From an uncultured Acidobacteriia bacterium (lineage in GTDB: Bacteria; Acidobacteriota; Terriglobia; Bryobacterales; Bryobacteraceae): a DNA stretch of 38,286 bases. A program made the translations under genes and the position numbers. The notes beneath the pieces are model-generated. The model was given only the letters and a program-made list of their open reading frames with translations. It had not been told where the DNA came from and did no database searches. Below are positions 34,261 to 38,286 of the stretch, one piece after another; positions within the stretch are counted from its first letter, which is position 1; each line of letters begins with the position of its first letter. The DNA lies in NCBI GenBank assembly GCA_903876865.1, contig CAIRBY010000756.1, positions 1 through 38,286 of the forward strand. The letters run 5' to 3'.

Positions 34261-37200
34261 ATGATTCATATTGCGCCAATCTGGGAACGGACGGGAGTGG
34301 TGGCAGGGTTTGTGCTGCGGCGGCAGTACACAACCGTGGCCAGCGTTCTGTACGAGGATGGCGTGGGTCCGGATGGGGAGCCGGTGGTGACGCCGGTCGA
34401 GGTGGACGTGGTGGTGGCGAGCGCGGTGCCGCTGCTGAGCAATGGGGTGCTGTTCGCGCAGCTGGGGATGTGGCGGCCGACTAGCTGGCCGACTGCGCCG
34501 GCGGCGCCGCTGAACCAGAAAAGCTGGCTGCATTACAACAGCACGACGGGGCTGTACTGGAACGCGAGCACTACGCCTGCGACTGCAGGGGATGCGCTGT
34601 TGGGTTGGGTGGTGTGCGACGGGACGGGCGTGATTCTCACATCGTCGCGGCAATTGGGGGGTGGGGACGAGGAGACGGTGGCGGTGCCGGTGGGCCCGGT
34701 GTTGCCGGCAAATGAGGGGATGGCACCGAACGTGACGGGCGCGTCGGTGAGTGTGGCCTATGTGATGGTGGGCAACGATCCGTTCGCACTGGTGCAGGGA
34801 TCGTTTAACCTTCCGACAACGGACCCGAATTACGCGCGGCTGAAATCGGTGGTAATTTCGGCGACTGGGCCGGGCGGGACGGTGGGGCTGGAGTTGTGCC
34901 GGCTGTACGCGCCGTTTTCGGGCACGTCGCTGGTGTTCAACGCCCTGGCCTATATTCCGCTGGGAGGCGGCGCAAATTCAGGGAGCTGGACGGCCACGTT
35001 TGCGGCGGTCAACGATACCGGGAGTGTGACGGCGTCGCCGGCGACGGCGGCATTCACAATTGACCGGATCGGCGTGTACTCGGTAGTTGGCAGCGACACG
35101 GCGGTGCGGGATATCGACTTGAGTAACCAGTTAACGTCCACCAGCATTTCCGCGGTGCCGACGCTGCTGGCGGCGGACTTTCCTCAGAATATCAGTCTGT
35201 GGCTGAGCAAGGGTGCGCTGTTCAATGAACAGATCACGGCCGCGGGCGCGGGCTACACACCGGGGACATACGCACTGGGATTCGGGAGTGGAAACGCCGC
35301 AGGCACATTCATAGTAAACGGCAGCGGGCATGTTTCGAGTGTGGCAATTACCAGCGGCGGGGATAGCTATACGGGCAGCGTGGCGTTGGTGTTTGCGGGG
35401 GCCGGAGCGGGCTCCGGAGCGGCGGGCACGGCGGACGTGCTGTTCGATTACGCGGGCTGGCAACTGATGAGCCAGGCGGGGCAGGCGCTGTTGCTAAACG
35501 AGCTGGTGCCGGGAGCGGCACAGACGTGGATCATCGCGGCGGCAACGGGGGCAATTCAGGACACGGGTCCGACGCCTTCGGCGGTGCTGACGGGGTATCC
35601 CTACTATGCGGCGGTGAGTGGCGGGTTCACGGTGGCGACACTGGGGGCACCGAGCGCGACGGCCATCACGGATGGCGGATTAGGCGTGGCAACGTGTGCG
35701 GTGGCGACGGGTGGCGCGGGCTACACAGCCGGGACGTACACGGTGACGGCCGCGGCTGGCGGCGCACAGATCAAAGTGACGTGTGCGGGCGGCGTGGCGA
35801 CGGTGGCGAGCGTGGTGGCGCCTGGCAAGGGATATTTGACACCTCCGAGCTTCGGGGGCGGCTTCGGCGGTGGGGCTGGCGCGACGTTCACGGTGACGAT
35901 CGGGGCATACCAATTCATCGACGCATATGGGGTGCCGGACTGGGCAATCGCGGCCGTGACGTTCACTACACCGGGGAAAAAGGACAAAAATGCGTGGTCC
36001 ACGGTGCTGACGTTCCGGGCCACGGATGCGGCGGGGAATCCGGCTGCGCCTGAGAATGGCGGGGTCGAAGTCGCTGTGGGCGAGTGGGTGAATGACGGCC
36101 AGTTGGCGGTGTGTACGGACATCGCGGACTATGGGTTTCAGCCGACGGGGGACACGCACACGTATGGTGAGCTGAAAATTTACCAGTTCTCGCGGAACGT
36201 GGATGTGACGAAGGCGAACTTCCTGGACACGACGCACTGCATTTTGCAGACGGGTGCGTTTGGCGGGGCGAGCTATCTGCGGGTGGCGTTTGGGACACCG
36301 GCGTCGAATACGTTGAGGCTGGATAAGACCGATTCGACGACACTGGGACTGGGTCTGGCTGTGGATGGGAGCAATAAGCCAAAGGCCAATCTGGGCAACG
36401 GACTGACAACCAGCAGCGGCGCAATCACGGTGAATCTGGGCAACGGACTGACGCTGAGCGGCGCGGCGGTGACGCTGAACCTGGGTAATGGCCTGCAGAT
36501 GAGCGGCGCGGCCGTCCAGGCGAATCTGGGGAACGGGCTGACGCTGAGCGGGTCCGCCATCACGCTGAATCTGGGCAATGGCCTGCAAATGAGCGGCGCG
36601 GCGGTGCAGGCTAATTTGGGCGGTGGCCTGACCATGAGCGGCGGCGCGATCGCGGTCAACCTGGGCAACGGGATGACGCTGAGTGGCGGGCAGCTGACGC
36701 TAAATGTGGGGAACGGCGTCCAAATCAGCGGCGGGGTGGTGCAGGCGAATCTGGGCAATGGTACAACGCTGAGCGGCGGCGCGATCACGGTGAATCTGGG
36801 CGGCGGTCTGACGATGAGCGGGGCCGCGGTCGCGGTGAATGGCGGGACGGGGCTGACGGTGGGGGTGACGCTTTCGATCAGCAACGGCGGAGTCGGACCG
36901 ACCCAGATTTCGAGCGTCAATGTATCTCAGCTGAACGCGGGCACGATGACTGTAGGGAGCGGGGGAATCAGCTTCAGTGGCACGGGTGGTGTCTCGGTAT
37001 TGAGCGGCGGCAATATCGCAGCCACACCTGGTTACGTGGCGGGCGCGCAGGTGTACTCCAGCGCGATTTCGGGGATGGCCTACTACGTGACGGGCGGCGT
37101 GGGCGTGATCAATGTGAGCGGGCAGTTCGTCGGCACAGGTGTGTATTGCCCCTCATACGGCGTCGCTGGCAGCGGTTTCAACCCGTACGTGGGCGGCACA

Positions 37201-37287
37201 CAATATTACGGGCAAAGCCTGACCTATCAAATTGCTGACACGAATGGCGGACTGCACACGGTGAAGGGCGGGGTGATCGTAAGCTGA
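34261..37287 (+). CDS. Tail fibre with beta-rich Gly/Thr modules and 15-residue repeat shaft
   Basis: 1008 aa; GAGYTPGTY...GGDSYTGSVALVFAG modules, repeated NLGNGLTLSGAAVTL units. Confidence 0.85.
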   Translation: MIHIAPIWERTGVVAGFVLRRQYTTVASVLYEDGVGPDGEPVVTPVEVDVVVASAVPLLSNGVLFAQLGMWRPTSWPTAPAAPLNQKSWLHYNSTTGLYWNASTTPATAGDALLGWVVCDGTGVILTSSRQLGGGDEETVAVPVGPVLPANEGMAPNVTGASVSVAYVMVGNDPFALVQGSFNLPTTDPNYARLKSVVISATGPGGTVGLELCRLYAPFSGTSLVFNALAYIPLGGGANSGSWTATFAAVNDTGSVTASPATAAFTIDRIGVYSVVGSDTAVRDIDLSNQLTSTSISAVPTLLAADFPQNISLWLSKGALFNEQITAAGAGYTPGTYALGFGSGNAAGTFIVNGSGHVSSVAITSGGDSYTGSVALVFAGAGAGSGAAGTADVLFDYAGWQLMSQAGQALLLNELVPGAAQTWIIAAATGAIQDTGPTPSAVLTGYPYYAAVSGGFTVATLGAPSATAITDGGLGVATCAVATGGAGYTAGTYTVTAAAGGAQIKVTCAGGVATVASVVAPGKGYLTPPSFGGGFGGGAGATFTVTIGAYQFIDAYGVPDWAIAAVTFTTPGKKDKNAWSTVLTFRATDAAGNPAAPENGGVEVAVGEWVNDGQLAVCTDIADYGFQPTGDTHTYGELKIYQFSRNVDVTKANFLDTTHCILQTGAFGGASYLRVAFGTPASNTLRLDKTDSTTLGLGLAVDGSNKPKANLGNGLTTSSGAITVNLGNGLTLSGAAVTLNLGNGLQMSGAAVQANLGNGLTLSGSAITLNLGNGLQMSGAAVQANLGGGLTMSGGAIAVNLGNGMTLSGGQLTLNVGNGVQISGGVVQANLGNGTTLSGGAITVNLGGGLTMSGAAVAVNGGTGLTVGVTLSISNGGVGPTQISSVNVSQLNAGTMTVGSGGISFSGTGGVSVLSGGNIAATPGYVAGAQVYSSAISGMAYYVTGGVGVINVSGQFVGTGVYCPSYGVAGSGFNPYVGGTQYYGQSLTYQIADTNGGLHTVKGGVIVS
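36388..36880 (+). repeat. Eleven degenerate 45-bp (15-aa) tandem repeats
   Basis: Consensus NLGNGLTLSGgAvtv; unit starts checked at 36388 and 36433 (45-bp period). Confidence 0.85.
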
Positions 37288-37802
37288 TGCACCTGCTACT
37301 TGCACTCGCGCTGGCCGTTCTGGGGCCGTTTACGGCTGCCAATAACTACGCCACCAACCTGATGGGGCCGACCGACACGCGGGTAGATACGTGGGGCACG
37401 GCCGATTCACAGGTCTGGCAGCAGAGCTTCCGGCCACCTGCCGGTTATCGGGTGCGTGTACTTCGGCTGTGGGGTGACCTGGTGGCGTGGCCGATGGTAT
37501 TGCCTGGCGAGCGGCCGGTGGCACCTGGTCAGTACGCGGGTGTGCTGGTGGGATTCCAAACCACTGCGCGCGATGGGTCGGACCGGTGCTGGCCTTGCGC
37601 GGACAACACGTTGTTGTATCTGCAGGGGGCTATGCACGCGGAGCCGGTGCGAATACCGTTCGACCAGCGCGTTTCGACGCTGTTGGAGGCGGACAACATT
37701 TTGGCGGTGAAGGTGGCGGACTGGCTGAATACGCTGGGACGGCCGGTGCACATGGAGGTTACCTACCGGGTAACTTATCGGTTCGAAAAGGAGACCAATT
37801 GA
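37287..37802 (+). CDS. Signal-peptide-bearing protein downstream of fibre
   Basis: MHLLLALALAVLGPFTAANNYATNLMGPTDTRVDTWGTADSQVWQQSFRPPAGYRVRVLRLWGDL. Confidence 0.55.
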   Translation: MHLLLALALAVLGPFTAANNYATNLMGPTDTRVDTWGTADSQVWQQSFRPPAGYRVRVLRLWGDLVAWPMVLPGERPVAPGQYAGVLVGFQTTARDGSDRCWPCADNTLLYLQGAMHAEPVRIPFDQRVSTLLEADNILAVKVADWLNTLGRPVHMEVTYRVTYRFEKETN

Positions 37803-38074
37803 GGATCGTTTTAGACATTGATGACGCGACCGTGCCGTCGATCGAGCAGTACATCGCGACGCAGGTGCGGGTAGAGCATGACCAGGTGACGGGTGCGCAG
37901 AAACACGTTCGGCTGTACGCCGATCCGCAGGCGCTAATCGAGGACGCGGTGTTCCAGGTGGTTCACCAGTGCGTCCGGCAATATCCGAGCGACCTGGTGC
38001 GGGAGAAGATGGCGGCCGAGCGGAAACTGCAGGAGGAGATCCGGGGCCACGCGCGTCCGACACGGGTGAAATAG
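37799..38074 (+). CDS. Hypothetical protein, last rightward gene
   Basis: TTG start overlapping upstream stop; LRIVLDIDDATVPSIEQYIATQVRVEHDQ. Confidence 0.5.
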   Translation: MRIVLDIDDATVPSIEQYIATQVRVEHDQVTGAQKHVRLYADPQALIEDAVFQVVHQCVRQYPSDLVREKMAAERKLQEEIRGHARPTRVK

Positions 38075-38105
38075 CCCATTTTGGGCTGAAAACGGGCTGG
38101 CAAAA

Positions 38106-38133
38106 CTAGCGTGCTGCGAAAGTGGCACGCTAG
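38106..38133. terminator. Bidirectional terminator-like hairpin at end of late operon
   Basis: CTAGCGTGC (38106-38114) / GCACGCTAG (38125-38133), 10-nt loop. Confidence 0.7.
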
Positions 38134-38286
38134 AGGTGTGTTTGGGCTTTGTTCTCAATCGTGTCTAAAATAGCGTTGGGAATGTCCAACGGAGCGTGGG
38201 GAAAAGTCCAAAACATCGCGTGCGGCTTTACTTCATCTCCAAGGGGTTTTCCAAAGACATCGCGTTTGCGCGGCAGGAACTCAACG
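38130..38286 (-). CDS. Partial minus-strand ORF entering from the right edge
   Basis: Reads VEFLPRKRDVFGKPLGDEVKPHAMFWTFPHAPLDIPNAILDTIENKAQTHL*; stop lies inside the hairpin. Confidence 0.4.
   Translation of the reverse strand, partial: VEFLPRKRDVFGKPLGDEVKPHAMFWTFPHAPLDIPNAILDTIENKAQTHL

Noticed and set aside
1-38286. CRISPR array, tRNA, rRNA or a diversity-generating retroelement
   Set aside because: No regularly spaced direct repeats with unique spacers, no tRNA/rRNA-like sequence noticed, and no reverse transcriptase near the fibre.

Overview
The window is almost entirely one Mu-like transposable prophage, probably in an acidobacterial-type high-GC host. Its left ~115 bp read on the minus strand as a piece of a TonB-receptor-like host gene; the right phage end is not resolved and may lie just beyond the window. 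Gene order: left-end cargo (HNH-like protein, secreted protein, TM protein, leftward CI-like repressor), operator/promoter palindromes, early genes (ner-like regulator, sigma-like HTH protein, MuA-like DDE transposase, MuB-like ATPase, Gam, several HTH and zinc-ribbon proteins, GemA), a block of Sec-signal-bearing beta-rich proteins, Mu-type head genes (gp27-like, terminase, portal fused to an F/gp7-like domain, protease I, decoration protein, major capsid), head-tail connectors, a siphovirus-like tail (tail tube, frameshifted tail chaperone, tape measure, no sheath seen), a DNA methyltransferase immediately after a G11 tract, and a ~1,000-aa tail fibre with eleven 15-residue adenovirus-shaft-like repeats. 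Most notable: (1) the possible phase-variable phage methyltransferase; (2) multiple signal-peptide proteins encoded inside the virion operon, with no recognisable endolysin; (3) the triple-beta-spiral-like fibre shaft; (4) the portal/head-morphogenesis fusion; (5) the tail-chaperone frameshift (+1/-2). All functional names are from reading the translations by eye; no database search was run.
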